In this document: positions 1 through 11,150 of the stretch, one piece after another | Numbering within the stretch: the stretch's first letter is position 1 | Layout of the letters: the number at the start of each line of letters is the position of its first letter | From: Clytia hemisphaerica | Lineage: Eukaryota; Cnidaria; Hydrozoa; Leptothecata; Clytiidae | DNA: 64,000 nucleotides | Direction: 5' to 3' | NCBI GenBank assembly: GCA_902728285.1 | Contig: CACVBU010000681.1 | Span: forward strand, 2,954,413-3,018,412 | Translations under genes and position numbers: made by a program | The notes under the pieces: generated by a model | What the model was told of the DNA's origin: nothing | What the model saw: the letters and a program-made list of their open reading frames with translations, nothing else | Database searches by the model: none

Positions 1-237
1 TGAAACATACACAATCTCTCCATAAACAGGCTAGTACTTTCAGTGTCCGAGCTTTTTTAAAACAAACAAAAGCATTTCCAGTGACTCGCGGATGAAGTCA
101 TATCAAGTTTCATAAAAGCAGTCGTTTTGTTTATCTGTTTCACTGATTGTTGCTTCAATTTTTCTTTTCAGTTTTTAGAATAATTGTGTTGAGAGAAAAA
201 TGATTTTTTTTTAAGCATTGTTTCCAATATTTCCTAC

Positions 238-825
238 CATTCTGTGACTTGCACTTCTGCAATCCCTTCACCGATATCTGCAAGTTTGAATTGTACAACA
301 TCCCCATTCAAAACTGAAACAATAAAAAATGTTAGCTTGGTACAAATTTTTTTTACATAAGCAACCACGTTGCTAAGGCTCGAGCCCTGAGATTAGACAA
401 ATCTTTTTCACTATCTCGTAAAGTAAAAGCTTTTTAAATAATCTGAACATGGCAAACGATAGCCATTGACCCAATAAGCAAAACCCAATATAGTATAAAA
501 TCAGGGGTGGTCAAAGTAATTTTTTCAGGAAATGAGCTAGAATGCTAAGCCTTGACCCAAAAATTGGAGTTGCTTATAAAAACAATGTGTACGATCTTAA
601 AAATGTTCAACACTTTACTGTAGCTGTAGTTGATTTGTCGAAAACTATTGTAAGTATTGAATATTCTTGAGTTGTAATCAGAATACCATGGGATCTTCGA
701 TACTGATAAAAGAATAGCTGTTTGTTAAATGAGAAAAAAAACAGAAGTTTTCTAACCTGAGGAAGAGTGGAAGGAGCGATTAACTGATGGAAATATTTGT
801 TGCTTCCCAAATTGAATTGATACAT
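238..825 (-). CDS. DBT: DBT, 5' part only: E2 acyltransferase of branched-chain keto acid dehydrogenase
   Basis: Exon 238-313 is the firm part. It reads VVQFKLADIGEGIAEVQVTE, the start of the lipoyl domain of the dihydrolipoyl transacylase that moves branched acyl groups to CoA in mitochondria. The ADIGEGI block is diagnostic and fits DBT better than the pyruvate or oxoglutarate E2. The exon is bounded by an acceptor (right, CT at 314-315 on the plus strand) and a donor (left, AC at 236-237). It ends inside a Trp codon, as the family requires (EW then YVKEGD in human). Upstream coding is tentative: an ATG exon 757-825 (23 codons) and a 16-nt micro-exon 687-702 join in phase to it and would give a short leader for import. 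The rest of the gene lies beyond the left edge; 1-237 looks like intron. Lipoyl-Lys and catalytic domains are not in the window. Confidence 0.78.
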
Positions 826-2560
826 TTGTTCTCTGTAAAAGAATGAAAATTTTCAATGAAAAAATAGTTGTTTTTTTTGTAGCCCTTTTTTATAAATATT
901 TTTACAAGCTTCTGCTGAAATCCAAAAATCTATCCATCTAAGACAGCTATTGGCTAAAATTTAATCATATTTCTTGACATACGATTGAAAAGTATGGCGG
1001 AAGTGTTGGATTGTATGGTTTCTTAGTATTTTTAAGACTTTGAGACACTGTGAGGAGCTTCTATTCCAGATGGTACTAATCAATAAATTCGATAGTCGAA
1101 GTACTTCGAGATTGGGTAACTTGCATCAGTGGAGGGAAAATTCCATAGCCATCAAATGTCTGACCAACCAAAGCCAGCAAAATTCGAAAGGAAATGTTTC
1201 CACTCTGCTCTACCATTTTAGAATCTCATATTGAGTATTTTTGACAAGTTACTCGCTGACAGAGTTGCAGGTAAATAAAACAGCGTGGTTAAACAATAAA
1301 AAATCATGTAAGATCATAAATTTTAAGATGGCAGGAATTCAGTTGTTTCTCGATTGACATGTAATCTCAAATTTTGATAATGATAAACATAACTATGCAT
1401 GACCTCACTTTTATGATAAGGAGATATACATTTTACTATGCGTAAATTTTGTAAATCAGGTTTGTTTTGTAACTATTTTAATGTCAATGACCAGGCAGGT
1501 CATTCATTTGAGGGCTATGCAAGTTTCCATCCACTGTTGCAAATTACCCGATCTCACGGTAATCGGTTATGATCGAACAACCATTTATCGATTTTTAAAA
1601 ATCAAACTTCGAGTACTAAAATTTAAAAAAAATTATGAGTATTCAATAACTTTCTTAACAACCCTTTTTGATGTGTATGGATTATGGAAAGAATTTAGTT
1701 GATTTAAAGGTTTTAACTTTTTAATTTCTTTTTCTTTTGCCATGTGTACTAAAAGATTCTGCAATGTTTTTTTTTTCAGGGTTTATTCTAGAACTATTTG
1801 TAAGTAGAGAGCTTTTTACAGATCTTAAAAAGGTTTACTAATTCTTTAGATATAGTGAAAAGTTTAGACAACATTAAAAATGTTTGTTTTTTTCTCGATT
1901 GAACACTGACGTACATGCATGTCGAAGTCCGACCCGACACCTGTGCAATCACATACCAAGAGATCGGGTAACTTGCATCAGTGGAGGCTAACATGCATAG
2001 CCCTCGAATGAATGACCTAGCTGGTCATTAAAATACAAAGTTAAATCAAAACAAAAATGATAGAGCTGCAAGCAGAACTGTGTAGTTCATTTGTTTTAAA
2101 ATTTTGCTTCCTTCATTGGTCAGTCATTTGATGGCTATGCAAGTTTTCCTCCACTGATGCAAGTTACACGACTTCACGGTAGCTGTCAACTCTCTTGCAT
2201 TGGGCGGGAGACATGCTAACGTTTTCTCCCACAGAAAAAAATTCAGCCAAATCTCCCGCATTTTCAGAATTTTCTCTCGCATCTCCCTCATTTCCAAATA
2301 TTTCCGATTTCCTGAAAAAAGATTCAGATTTTGAAAGAAGCTGAATGGCAAAATTTCCTGATTTTGGAAATTTGGGACGAAAAATTCCGATTTCCCGAAA
2401 AAAAATTCCGAAAAATCAGATTTCGTAGGAAAATTCCCCTGATTTCCCAATTTGGAAAGTAGGATTGTTGGGGAAAATTTTTACGACTTGAGCTCTCTTG
2501 CATTTTTGTGAGGCCAAGTTGACATCTATGCACTCACCACCTTTGATTATTACTGATCAA
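826..2560. repeat. Gene-free stretch with four copies of a terminal-repeat sequence
   Basis: No coding exon was found here. Four copies of a roughly 65-75 bp sequence (core TTGCATCAGTGGAGG) lie at about 1109-1175 (+), 1486-1560 (-), 1950-2029 (+) and 2112-2180 (-). The middle two form one element listed separately. The outer two look like ends of related, decayed copies. Stretch 2190-2470 is low-complexity sequence rich in TTTCCC/GAAAA. Confidence 0.6.
1486..2029. mobile_element. Non-autonomous TIR element (MITE), 544 bp
   Basis: The left end (AATGACCAGGCAGGTCATTC) and the reverse complement of the right end (AATGACCAGCTAGGTCATTC) match over about 75 bp with few differences, giving long terminal inverted repeats around a 390-bp AT-rich centre. 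There is no coding capacity. Each end also starts with a small palindrome (TGACC...GGTCA). The target duplication is not clear, so the superfamily is left open. Confidence 0.65.
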
Positions 2561-2785
2561 AATAAAATAAAATAAAAGATTGGTTCGGTAATCGAACAGG
2601 TGATGGCTTCTTCAGAAAGACGAAAGACAGAAATATATCTTTCGAATCTGGCATTCGTGAATAGTGTCAGGACCTACGGCGACCTAGTAGGGTTGGGTAT
2701 GGGTGTGGTTATGTATCAAATTCGAAATTGGGTTCGGTCATTTTGAATGAAAACAAAAATATTAAAAAGGGCGCACTATCAGTGA

Positions 2786-4450
2786 AAGTTATCGGACATG
2801 TTATGGACCATCTCAAGTCAAAACCCCCAAAAATCGCCTAACTTATTCAAAAGAACTTTTTTGACTATAACAAAGGATAAATAAATGAGGTTAACTTATT
2901 TTTCTTTGCTACTTTACATGCTAACTCAAAATTTATTCAGGTTCACAATGATATATACATTATAGAGGTTAAGTGTTGAATTTAAAGAGATATTCTTGGT
3001 CAAAGTAGGGTTAAGAATATGAGGTTAACTTGCACTGAGGTTAACCTAATGGTCCTTAAAGATAGACCAAAATTGGTATGAAATGTGAGGTTAAAGTAAA
3101 AATAAATGATTGGGTTTTACTATTTAATGATTGGGCAACAAGGTAGGCTAGAAAAAATGAGGTTAACATTTCAAGTAGGGTGTAAAATTTGAGGTTATTT
3201 CACAAAAAGACCCTAATTGTGAGGTTAACAATGATATTTCAGTCTAATTTTGGATATCAGACAAACAGCAGCCTATTATCAAAAACAACTAAACATGAAA
3301 AATTATATTTTGGTATAAAAAGTGAGGTTAACTCGTATATTAACTTGAGAGACAGAAGTACCCGAGAAAGGGGTTGATTTTAAGCTTTCAGATAACCTCA
3401 TAAAAAGGGAAAATTGTGTGATAAAAATAGTGGGATCCATTATTCAATGGTTGAGGAACAAGGTAAAGTAGAAAAAATGAGGTTAATATCTTAGTTTGGG
3501 TACCAAAAATGAGGTTATTTGTGAATTGGGCTTATAGGGTTTTTAAAGTCTTTGTTGTATACTTTAATGACTTATAAATCTGTTTTTGATCTCAATACTG
3601 AGCTTAAAAGTAAAGCTTAAGTCTTAATTAAGTCTGAATTAAAAATCTTTGAGGTTAACTTTTTATCGTAGTATACCTTAAACGTTTTTCGTTCAGTTGT
3701 TTAAGTTTGAAGGTATAAGCTAAAACATCCTACTTTTTCAGGTTGTTTAACCTCATTTTAAGAACCTTTTTGGTCTATTTCATAGTTTTTTAGCTTAGTT
3801 ACTTTATCAAAACTTTTAAAAAGTAATTTTGTTCCTGTAGCTTTAATAGAATAGAACTATTTAGGTCAATTAGAGAAGCAAATTTCTCACATTCCTTAAC
3901 ATGGAGTTCTAATTTTAACCTCAATTTTTAACCCTACGTTAGAGCAAAGATTGTCAATTTCATAAAAACCCTATTGATCTAAGCTTCTAGTATCATTTTA
4001 CTTTTGTCCCATAACTTAATACACATGCTAGCAGAAGATATGGTTAAGAATGTGAGGTTACTTGTTACCATTTTTTAACCTCATGAATTGCACCTTCCTT
4101 GTGGGAAATCTCTAACCTTTTTTGAACAAGCTTGATATTTGAAGCCTTTTTGATGACTCCCTAATAATTTTTTCCCCAATAATTCAATAAGTGTCTCTAT
4201 ATTTTGAGGTTAACAAAAGTCTATAAATTGTCATATTAACCTCAAATAACAAACCTTTTTCAAGTTTTTTTTTCATTTTTGGGCATAAGCCATCAATTAT
4301 GACCAACCCTCAAAATTTCAACCTTTTTAGATAAAAAATGAAGATTATATGGTCAATTATGTAAATTTTCCACTTTTTCCTCAAAAAAATTAACTTTTTC
4401 TTAGGCGACATTGATTTGAGATTGTCCTTATGACAGAAAGTATGATTGAT
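2786..4450. repeat. Element-like block filled with about 19 scattered GAGGTTAAC motifs
   Basis: Between 2887 and 4240 the motif GAGGTTA(AC), or its complement, occurs about 19 times (for example 2887, 3021, 3037, 3159, 3221, 3324, 3651 on plus; about 3749, 3917, 4077, 4233 on minus). It is often preceded by A-rich sequence ending in ATG or GTG. Spacing is irregular, so this is not a tandem satellite. The block edges are weakly inverted: ACCATCTCAAGTCAA...TCGCCTAA near 2803-2845 against the complement of TTAGGCGACATTGATTTGAG near 4400-4420. That suggests a large TIR element with subterminal repeats. No long ORF is present. The motif repetition is certain; the transposon reading is inference. 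Confidence 0.55.
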
Positions 4451-4513
4451 AAACTTGGTGGAGTTATCAAAACAAATTTGTTGTCAAAGAGATTTATAAC
4501 AGTATATAAGAGG

Positions 4514-4783
4514 ACCCTGCCGACGCACCGTTTTGCTACACCGGACGCAATAAGTCCGGTGTCAGTCCGGTGTTGCATACAGGGAATATTGGACGCCGGA
4601 CATTTATGAAACAAAAAATTAAGAAACACCGGACGCACCGGTGGGAAAAATATCCTTCTCCGACACCGGACATCTGACTTCCTTAAGTCCAGTGTAGAAA
4701 TTGTCCGGTGGTAAAAAAAATTCTCATTTTGCAACAGAATTTCGCGTGTCCGGTGTTCGTTAAGTCTGGTGCGTCGGCAGGGT
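4514..4783. mobile_element. Palindromic MITE rich in CCGGTGT
   Basis: The ends are perfect inverted repeats (ACCCTGCCGACGCACC and its complement), and imperfect inversion continues outward into ATATAAG. Inside, short blocks such as ACACCGGAC and TCCGGTG recur on both strands, so the whole 270 bp can fold on itself. The unusually high CpG content for this genome marks it as a separate sequence family. Non-coding. Confidence 0.7.
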
Positions 4784-4961
4784 GGTCCTTATATGAGTGA
4801 AAATACAGGCCGCCAGATATCAACAAGTCCCATGTTTCGACCAATCGTCCCAAGTTAGAGCAGTTGACGGTAGGAAAAACTCACAAAGTCATAGAAAGTC
4901 AGAAAATCTACAAACAGTGTAGACCTAACTCTTCATACAAAAATTACGGGAAACGCATATT

Positions 4962-5620
4962 TGTAGCGGGCATTGCCCTAATTTTATTCAATATTATGAG
5001 AAATTACAATTTTGTTTCAATATCACATTATCTCCATAATGTCAATTTGTAGAACAGTTCATTTGTTTACATTTTCTATTATTATAGAGATAATCTTATC
5101 ATATATGATTAGTTATTTTATCTCCTTAGTTTTTATTATCTCCTTAATGTGGCCTTAAATAGTGCACACTCACACTTTTCTTCAGTTAACATCAAGTCAC
5201 CACAGAGGAAGGAGCTCTCTAACTCAAACTCAAATATATTTTTCATGGTCTTGTGGATCAATCATACATTCACTTGACTTATTGCTGCCAGTCACAGCAT
5301 TTTATATCTGGCAAGCTGGTAGGTTTTGCTTTCCTTGTTTTTCTTTCATGGCAGCCATTTTGTTTTTGTAGGTGTGGCCTTTTTCAGTGTTTGCTTTCAT
5401 TCATTCTCATTCATGGCAGCCATCTTGTTTTTCCTTTGTTGGGCCTCTGTCTTTGCACTACTAAGTTAAGCCTTAATTTATGAGTCAACTTCAACTATTC
5501 AATTCTATATTCACACTAGATTTGTAATGAGAGATTTATTTTATTTATTTAGTTTGAACTTCTACGTCATAAAGATGTTCCAAACATACCAGACAATTTG
5601 TTGAGTACTTCCTCGCCACA
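4962..5620 (+). repeat. 5' LTR of the BEL/Pao element
   Basis: 659 bp, begins TGTAGCGGG and ends CTCGCCACA. It is the same as 10492-11150. The short frames inside it (for example 5162-5371) recur in the other LTR simply because the sequence is duplicated; they are not genes. Confidence 0.95.
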
Positions 5621-5713
5621 TTCAAACAGCGAGATAACTCAAATGCTGTCAAGTCATCCAATCAATGGTCTGACGTCACCAGTCTATTAACTTATCCTGA
5701 CACTCATCGGTCA

Positions 5714-6207
5714 AGCGTCCAAAGTCTCGCTCATCCGTCAAGCGTCCGACGTCTTGCTCATCCGTCAAGTGTCCGACGTCTCACTCATCCGTCATCAAGC
5801 GTCTGACGTCTCGCTCATCCGTCAAGCGTTCAACGTCTCGCTCATTCGTCAAGCGTCTGACGTCTCGCTCATCTGTCAAGCGTCCAACGTCTCGCTCATC
5901 CGTCAAGCGTCCGACGTCTCGCTCATCCGTCAAGCGCCTAACGTCTCGCTCATCCGTCAAGCGTCCAACGTCTCGCTCATCCGTCAAGCATCCAACGTCT
6001 CGCTCATCCGTCAAGCGTCCAACGTCTCGCTCATCTGTCAAGCGTCCAACGTCTCGCTCATCCGTCAAGCGTCCAACGTCTCGCTCATCCGTCAAGCGTC
6101 CAACTTCTCGCTCATCCGTCAAGTGTCAGACGTCTCGCTCATCTGTCAAGCGTCCAAGGTCTCGCTCTTCTGTCAAGCGTCAGACATCTCGCTCACCTGC
6201 CAAGTGT
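5714..6207 (+). repeat. 27-bp minisatellite, about 18 units, in the retroelement leader
   Basis: The unit is GTCTCGCTCATCCGTCAAGC plus TNNRAC (27 bp), repeated about 18 times with point changes. One unit near 5780-5810 carries 3 extra bases. Because 27 is a multiple of three, the array is open in sense (nine-residue repeat SLIRQASNV) and antisense (TDERDVGRL). The sense frame matches that of Gag-Pol but ends at a stop (6210-6212) just before the Gag ATG at 6219. More likely an RNA or recombination feature of the leader than protein. Confidence 0.9.
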
Positions 6208-6218
6208 CCTGAAACCAC

Positions 6219-9200
6219 ATGCAAAGACCAAGGAGAACTTGTGCCAAGCGAATCAACTACAATATATTTGGTTCTACAGGTGAAAAGATACCTCCAGCAA
6301 TGGCTGAGAACAAACCTATCCAAGCAATTCCAACTGCAGTCAGTGTGTCAATCCTTCAAGGTGAAATAGGAGATTTCATCAATGACAACGACCCCACAAC
6401 CATTCAAGATTCGTATGACTTAATTATGAACTGTCTCGAGAAAATCCAATCACTGCGTGCTCAGTTCCGAACACAACACTCTTTCTTACAAGCTGAACTT
6501 GGTGAAGAGGCATACCAACCTCACGCACTGAAGTACAAAGAAGTGAATGATTCCATCAGCATGTATGTTCAAAGTGCCAACAAAGTCATCCAAGAGGCAA
6601 ATAGTTCAGTAAAGACAATCAAAACTAATAAAACCACTTTCTTGACTGATGAAATGAAAAACATTCGATCCTCAATCAGAAAGATTTCAACATGCGAGGT
6701 GGATAAATTGTCAAATGAGGAAGTAAAGGTTCGCAATCAAGACCTCAGTAAATACACCAAGACTGTTACGTCACTGTCAGCAAAATTCAAAGAATATATT
6801 GAACTAGAACCATCGAAAGTCATCTTTGAAGCTGCAAAGAGGGATTATGATACCATTATCCAACTATGGGAAGCCTACAAAGCCCTTATCATCAAAGAGT
6901 TCAAGGATCGTGAGATGGATAAAATTGATTCATTCAACAAATCGCAACTCAACATCAATCTTGGCAAGTTCAGTGGGTATGAATCTTCAACCAACATCTA
7001 CGATTTCAAAACCAATTTCAATAAACTCTTTGCTCAATCTGTACCTACACATCTCCAAGCTGATTTGCTCAAAAACAACTACTTGGAGAAGGATGCACTA
7101 ACACTCGTTAAAAATGTGTTAGAGATCAGAGATATTTGGGAACGCCTCAAAGAAGCCTATGGAGACACAAAGATACTTCTGACAAACAAAATATCAGAAC
7201 TGACTGATTGTGAAACAGTCAAATCCAAAGATCCAACCAAAATCATCAATAGCATCAGCAAGATTTCCAACTTGATGAGAGACCTGATGCAATTATCCAC
7301 TGATCACCACATCGAGAACGAGCTGTACTATTCTGACGCATTCGATCAAGCTTGTAATCTACTTGGTGAGGAAAGATCAATCAGATGGCTAACCCTCAGC
7401 TGTGAGATACCAAAGGAAGGCAGATGGAAGTGGAGACAAATGCTGGACTTTCTCGATAAGGAAGTCAAGATGCAACAACAACGAGCGATTCTTCAATCAA
7501 AGTCAAAGAAGCAGGAACAATCAAAACAACCAACCAGACGTGGATCTGGCCATCAGACAGACTCAAATCCACCAGCAGCAAAACCACAGGCGAATCCTCC
7601 ACCATGGAATCCACCTCCATCCAGTCAATCAACGAACAATCAAACCATCTGTTTCATTTGTGGAAAGAATGACCATGTCCAAACAAGAGGTCCACGTGGA
7701 ATGAAACTGATTCAATATTTCTCATGCAAAACCTTCGTTGATTTGACACCGGCTGAACGTCTCAGCACACTGAAATCCAAGAATCTGTGCTTTCAATGCT
7801 TGTTCCCTGGAGCAAGTGCCAACCAAGAGAAGCATCGCGATGGTCACTGTCAACATACATTCGTTTGTCAACACACCTACCATCAATCATTTCCAATGAA
7901 GAAGCACATTCTTGTTTGTGAGAAACACAAGAATAACACACAGAACCAGGAAACACTTGAGCGGTACAAATCAAGATGTATCATCAATCAACCAGTCCTG
8001 AATTTCTCCAAAGAGATCAAACTATCTTTCCATGCCGATATTGAAGATAGCAACACTGATGCCATCTATATGTTCCAAAACATCCTCGTTGACAAAAAGG
8101 TGTATAATATCTTTTATGATACTGGATGTAGTGATTTCATCAGCCGCTTCAAAGCCGTTAAACAACTCAAGACACGTGCCAAACAAGTTTATGCTGGATC
8201 AATACAAACCAATGGTGTTGGCGATCAAGTCAGCCTATCAAGCAATGGCATCTACTCTGTCAACATACCTCTCGCAAATGGAGAAGATGCAACCATGATT
8301 GGAGTTTGTATGGACAAGCTCACACACGACTTTCCAATGTACAAGCTCAATGGTGATGTTATCAATGACATTCACAATGGCTTCAAAGACATTGGTGGTG
8401 ATCCCAAGAAACTCCCACTGGTATCAGCGCAAGTTGGTGGAGAAGTCGATTTTATGATAGGTATACAATACATGCGTTACCATCCTAAATTCATCTTTCA
8501 ATTGCCATCAGGGCTCACTATCTTTGAGTCCCACTTCAAGAGTGCCGATGGTTCAAGAGGTGTTGTTGGTGGTCCCCGTAGACTCTTCAGAGAGATTAAT
8601 CAACAACATCACAACATCGCTAATTTTGTCAATCAACAATTTCGACTGTTCAACTTTGGGTATCATGTCAACCCAGATGCCAAACTTCTAGGATATCCAT
8701 CTTACCAAGCTGACATCTATGTCTCAGACAAAGCAGAGGATCAAGATTTTGTCAACAAAGTTATGCTATTTGAGGCAACCGAACAACTTGGAAGTGAGCT
8801 GACATTCCGATGCACCAACTGCCGTGGCTGCCAGAAATGCAAGGATCTTCAATCAACTGACGAAACCATGAGTGTTCAGGAAGAGGTTGAGCAAGATGTC
8901 ATTGACCGCTCAGTCACTGTCAATGTTAGTGATCGATCATCTACTGCAACACTTCCACTCATGATGGATCCTGTCACTTACCTAGCACCAAATCATCATA
9001 TCGCTTTGAAAGTGTTCAACCAACAAATGAAGCGTCTTGCCAAGTACCCCGATGACAAGGCAGATGTGCTGAAATCTGAGAAGAAACTTCAAGATCTGGG
9101 ATATGTAGAATATGTAAAGAATCTTCCAAGTGATGTTCAACAACAACTGCATCAGAGTCCTATCAAGAACTTCATCCCATGGCGAGCAGTATGGAAGGAA

Positions 9201-10394
9201 AATTCAATTTCTACTCCATGCCGAGTCGTGTTTGACGCCTCAATGAAAACTGACTCTGGTAAATCACTCAATGATCTACTTGCAAAGGGAAGAAACAACA
9301 TGAACAAACTTGTGGAATTGTTCATCAGGTGGAGGAGTCACTACATTGGAATACATACAGATGTGGCAAAGATGTATAATTCAGTTCAATTGGACAAATC
9401 ACAATGGTGCTTACAACGCTATCTCTGGCAAGATGAGTTTGATCCATACAAGCCACCCGAAGAAAAAGTTATAAAAACCCTCATTTATGGCATCAAGTCA
9501 AGCGGAAACCAATCTGAACGAGCATTACGTGAGACAGCAAACCTCTTCAAGGAGCACCACCCAAAGGTTCATCAAATCATTAACAAAGATGTGTACGTCG
9601 ATGACTGTGTGACTGGAGAGGAAACTATCGATAAGGCATTCAAACTTGCTGACGACCTTGAGCTAGTAGTCAACCATGGAGGATTCCACCTGAAAGGCTT
9701 CACATTTTCGCATCAAAGACCACAACAATCTTTGTCAAGTGATGGAGAGTCTGTATCTGTTGCTGGGATGAAATGCTTTCCAGAAGCAGATGAAATCAGT
9801 ATTGACAATCCTGAAATCAATTTTGCCAAAAAGTACCGTGGAAAGAAACCAAAACAAATCAAAGAAGTTCCACAAGCATTGACCCGTCGTCAATGCATGT
9901 CAAAAGTAGCAGAGGTTTTCGATATTGCTGGACTTGTCACCCCAATCACAGCCACACTGAAAGTTGATCTACACAAACTTGTCCTGAGGCGAATGGAGTG
10001 GGATGACGCACTACCAGATAATCTACGAAATGAATGGATATCTCATTTTGAAATGCTTCAAGAAATCAAGACAATCAAATTCAAACGTGCTGCTGTCCCA
10101 TCTGATGCTTCCAATCTAGAGATCAACACTCTAGACTTCGGAGATGCCAGTGAAAATCTCATCTGTGCTGCAATTTATGCAAGATTTAAACTGACAAATG
10201 GAAGCTACTCATGTCAATTGGTATTTGCCAGAAGTCGTCTTGTGCCAGAAGAAATGACACAGCCTCATGCTGAGTTATATGCAGCATTGGTCAATACGCA
10301 TGCAGGAGAAGTTGTCAGGAAATCATTTCAACACGCAACATCAGTCAAATTCACTGACTCTCAAATAGTGCTTGGTTGTTATCCATCGAATTGA
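6219..10394 (+). CDS. BEL/Pao Gag-Pol polyprotein, truncated in RNase H
   Basis: 1391 residues in one frame. In order: a Gag-like helical part (to about 470); a Cys/His cluster from C478 (CFICGKNDHV) continuing through the Pao-type Cys-rich region; an aspartic protease with the D-T-G triad at 634-636 (YDTGCSDF); reverse transcriptase with first catalytic Asp at about 1048 (HTDVAKMYNS) and YVDD at 1126-1129; the Pao connection domain; then RNase H with D1309, E1352 and D1380. The frame ends 11 residues after D1380. The last part of RNase H and the whole integrase (HHCC zinc finger and DDE core) are absent, and only about 97 bp separate the stop from the 3' LTR. This points to an internal deletion with a frame change at the join. 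Otherwise the frame has no stop, in line with a young insertion. The upstream 27-bp repeats are in the same frame but separated by a stop. Confidence 0.92.
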   Translation: MQRPRRTCAKRINYNIFGSTGEKIPPAMAENKPIQAIPTAVSVSILQGEIGDFINDNDPTTIQDSYDLIMNCLEKIQSLRAQFRTQHSFLQAELGEEAYQPHALKYKEVNDSISMYVQSANKVIQEANSSVKTIKTNKTTFLTDEMKNIRSSIRKISTCEVDKLSNEEVKVRNQDLSKYTKTVTSLSAKFKEYIELEPSKVIFEAAKRDYDTIIQLWEAYKALIIKEFKDREMDKIDSFNKSQLNINLGKFSGYESSTNIYDFKTNFNKLFAQSVPTHLQADLLKNNYLEKDALTLVKNVLEIRDIWERLKEAYGDTKILLTNKISELTDCETVKSKDPTKIINSISKISNLMRDLMQLSTDHHIENELYYSDAFDQACNLLGEERSIRWLTLSCEIPKEGRWKWRQMLDFLDKEVKMQQQRAILQSKSKKQEQSKQPTRRGSGHQTDSNPPAAKPQANPPPWNPPPSSQSTNNQTICFICGKNDHVQTRGPRGMKLIQYFSCKTFVDLTPAERLSTLKSKNLCFQCLFPGASANQEKHRDGHCQHTFVCQHTYHQSFPMKKHILVCEKHKNNTQNQETLERYKSRCIINQPVLNFSKEIKLSFHADIEDSNTDAIYMFQNILVDKKVYNIFYDTGCSDFISRFKAVKQLKTRAKQVYAGSIQTNGVGDQVSLSSNGIYSVNIPLANGEDATMIGVCMDKLTHDFPMYKLNGDVINDIHNGFKDIGGDPKKLPLVSAQVGGEVDFMIGIQYMRYHPKFIFQLPSGLTIFESHFKSADGSRGVVGGPRRLFREINQQHHNIANFVNQQFRLFNFGYHVNPDAKLLGYPSYQADIYVSDKAEDQDFVNKVMLFEATEQLGSELTFRCTNCRGCQKCKDLQSTDETMSVQEEVEQDVIDRSVTVNVSDRSSTATLPLMMDPVTYLAPNHHIALKVFNQQMKRLAKYPDDKADVLKSEKKLQDLGYVEYVKNLPSDVQQQLHQSPIKNFIPWRAVWKENSISTPCRVVFDASMKTDSGKSLNDLLAKGRNNMNKLVELFIRWRSHYIGIHTDVAKMYNSVQLDKSQWCLQRYLWQDEFDPYKPPEEKVIKTLIYGIKSSGNQSERALRETANLFKEHHPKVHQIINKDVYVDDCVTGEETIDKAFKLADDLELVVNHGGFHLKGFTFSHQRPQQSLSSDGESVSVAGMKCFPEADEISIDNPEINFAKKYRGKKPKQIKEVPQALTRRQCMSKVAEVFDIAGLVTPITATLKVDLHKLVLRRMEWDDALPDNLRNEWISHFEMLQEIKTIKFKRAAVPSDASNLEINTLDFGDASENLICAAIYARFKLTNGSYSCQLVFARSRLVPEEMTQPHAELYAALVNTHAGEVVRKSFQHATSVKFTDSQIVLGCYPSN

Positions 10395-10491
10395 GGAAAT
10401 TGATTGGTCCAAAGAACTGAATGATTGTTTCAATAATTAATTATGTCAATGAACTCAATGGTTTGTGTTTACTCTCTATTTCGTGGGGGAG

Positions 10492-11150
10492 TGTAGCGGG
10501 CATTGCCCTAATTTTATTCAATATTATGAGAAATTACAATTTTGTTTCAATATCACATTATCTCCATAATGTCAATTTGTAGAACAGTTCATTTGTTTAC
10601 ATTTTCTATTATTATAGAGATAATCTTATCATATATGATTAGTTATTTTATCTCCTTAGTTTTTATTATCTCCTTAATGTGGCCTTAAATAGTGCACACT
10701 CACACTTTTCTTCAGTTAACATCAAGTCACCACAGAGGAAGGAGCTCTCTAACTCAAACTCAAATATATTTTTCATGGTCTTGTGGATCAATCATACATT
10801 CACTTGACTTATTGCTGCCAGTCACAGCATTTTATATCTGGCAAGCTGGTAGGTTTTGCTTTCCTTGTTTTTCTTTCATGGCAGCCATTTTGTTTTTGTA
10901 GGTGTGGCCTTTTTCAGTGTTTGCTTTCATTCATTCTCATTCATGGCAGCCATCTTGTTTTTCCTTTGTTGGGCCTCTGTCTTTGCACTACTAAGTTAAG
11001 CCTTAATTTATGAGTCAACTTCAACTATTCAATTCTATATTCACACTAGATTTGTAATGAGAGATTTATTTTATTTATTTAGTTTGAACTTCTACGTCAT
11101 AAAGATGTTCCAAACATACCAGACAATTTGTTGAGTACTTCCTCGCCACA
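10492..11150 (+). repeat. 3' LTR of the BEL/Pao element
   Basis: Direct repeat of 4962-5620, preceded by the purine run at 10483-10491 and followed by the ATATT target duplication at 11151-11155. Confidence 0.95.

Larger units (their letters stand above)
4962..11150 (+). mobile_element. BEL/Pao LTR retrotransposon, integrase-deficient, recently inserted
   Basis: Two 659-bp direct LTRs (TG...CA ends) flank an internal region with a single Gag-Pol frame. The target duplication is perfect: ATATT at 4957-4961 and at 11151-11155. A purine run (GTGGGGGAG) sits just before the 3' LTR. I saw no difference between the two LTRs when comparing them line by line, so the insertion is young. A tRNA primer site starting with TGG is not evident after the 5' LTR. 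The polyprotein stops inside RNase H and there is no integrase, so movement must have relied on proteins supplied by another copy. Confidence 0.95.

Noticed and set aside
5162..5483. Two overlapping short frames repeated at 10692-11013
   Set aside because: Both lie inside the identical LTRs; the duplication reflects the LTRs, not a gene family.
5781..6122. 113-residue minus-strand frame of TDERDVGRL repeats
   Set aside because: Antisense shadow of the 27-bp minisatellite; no independent signal.
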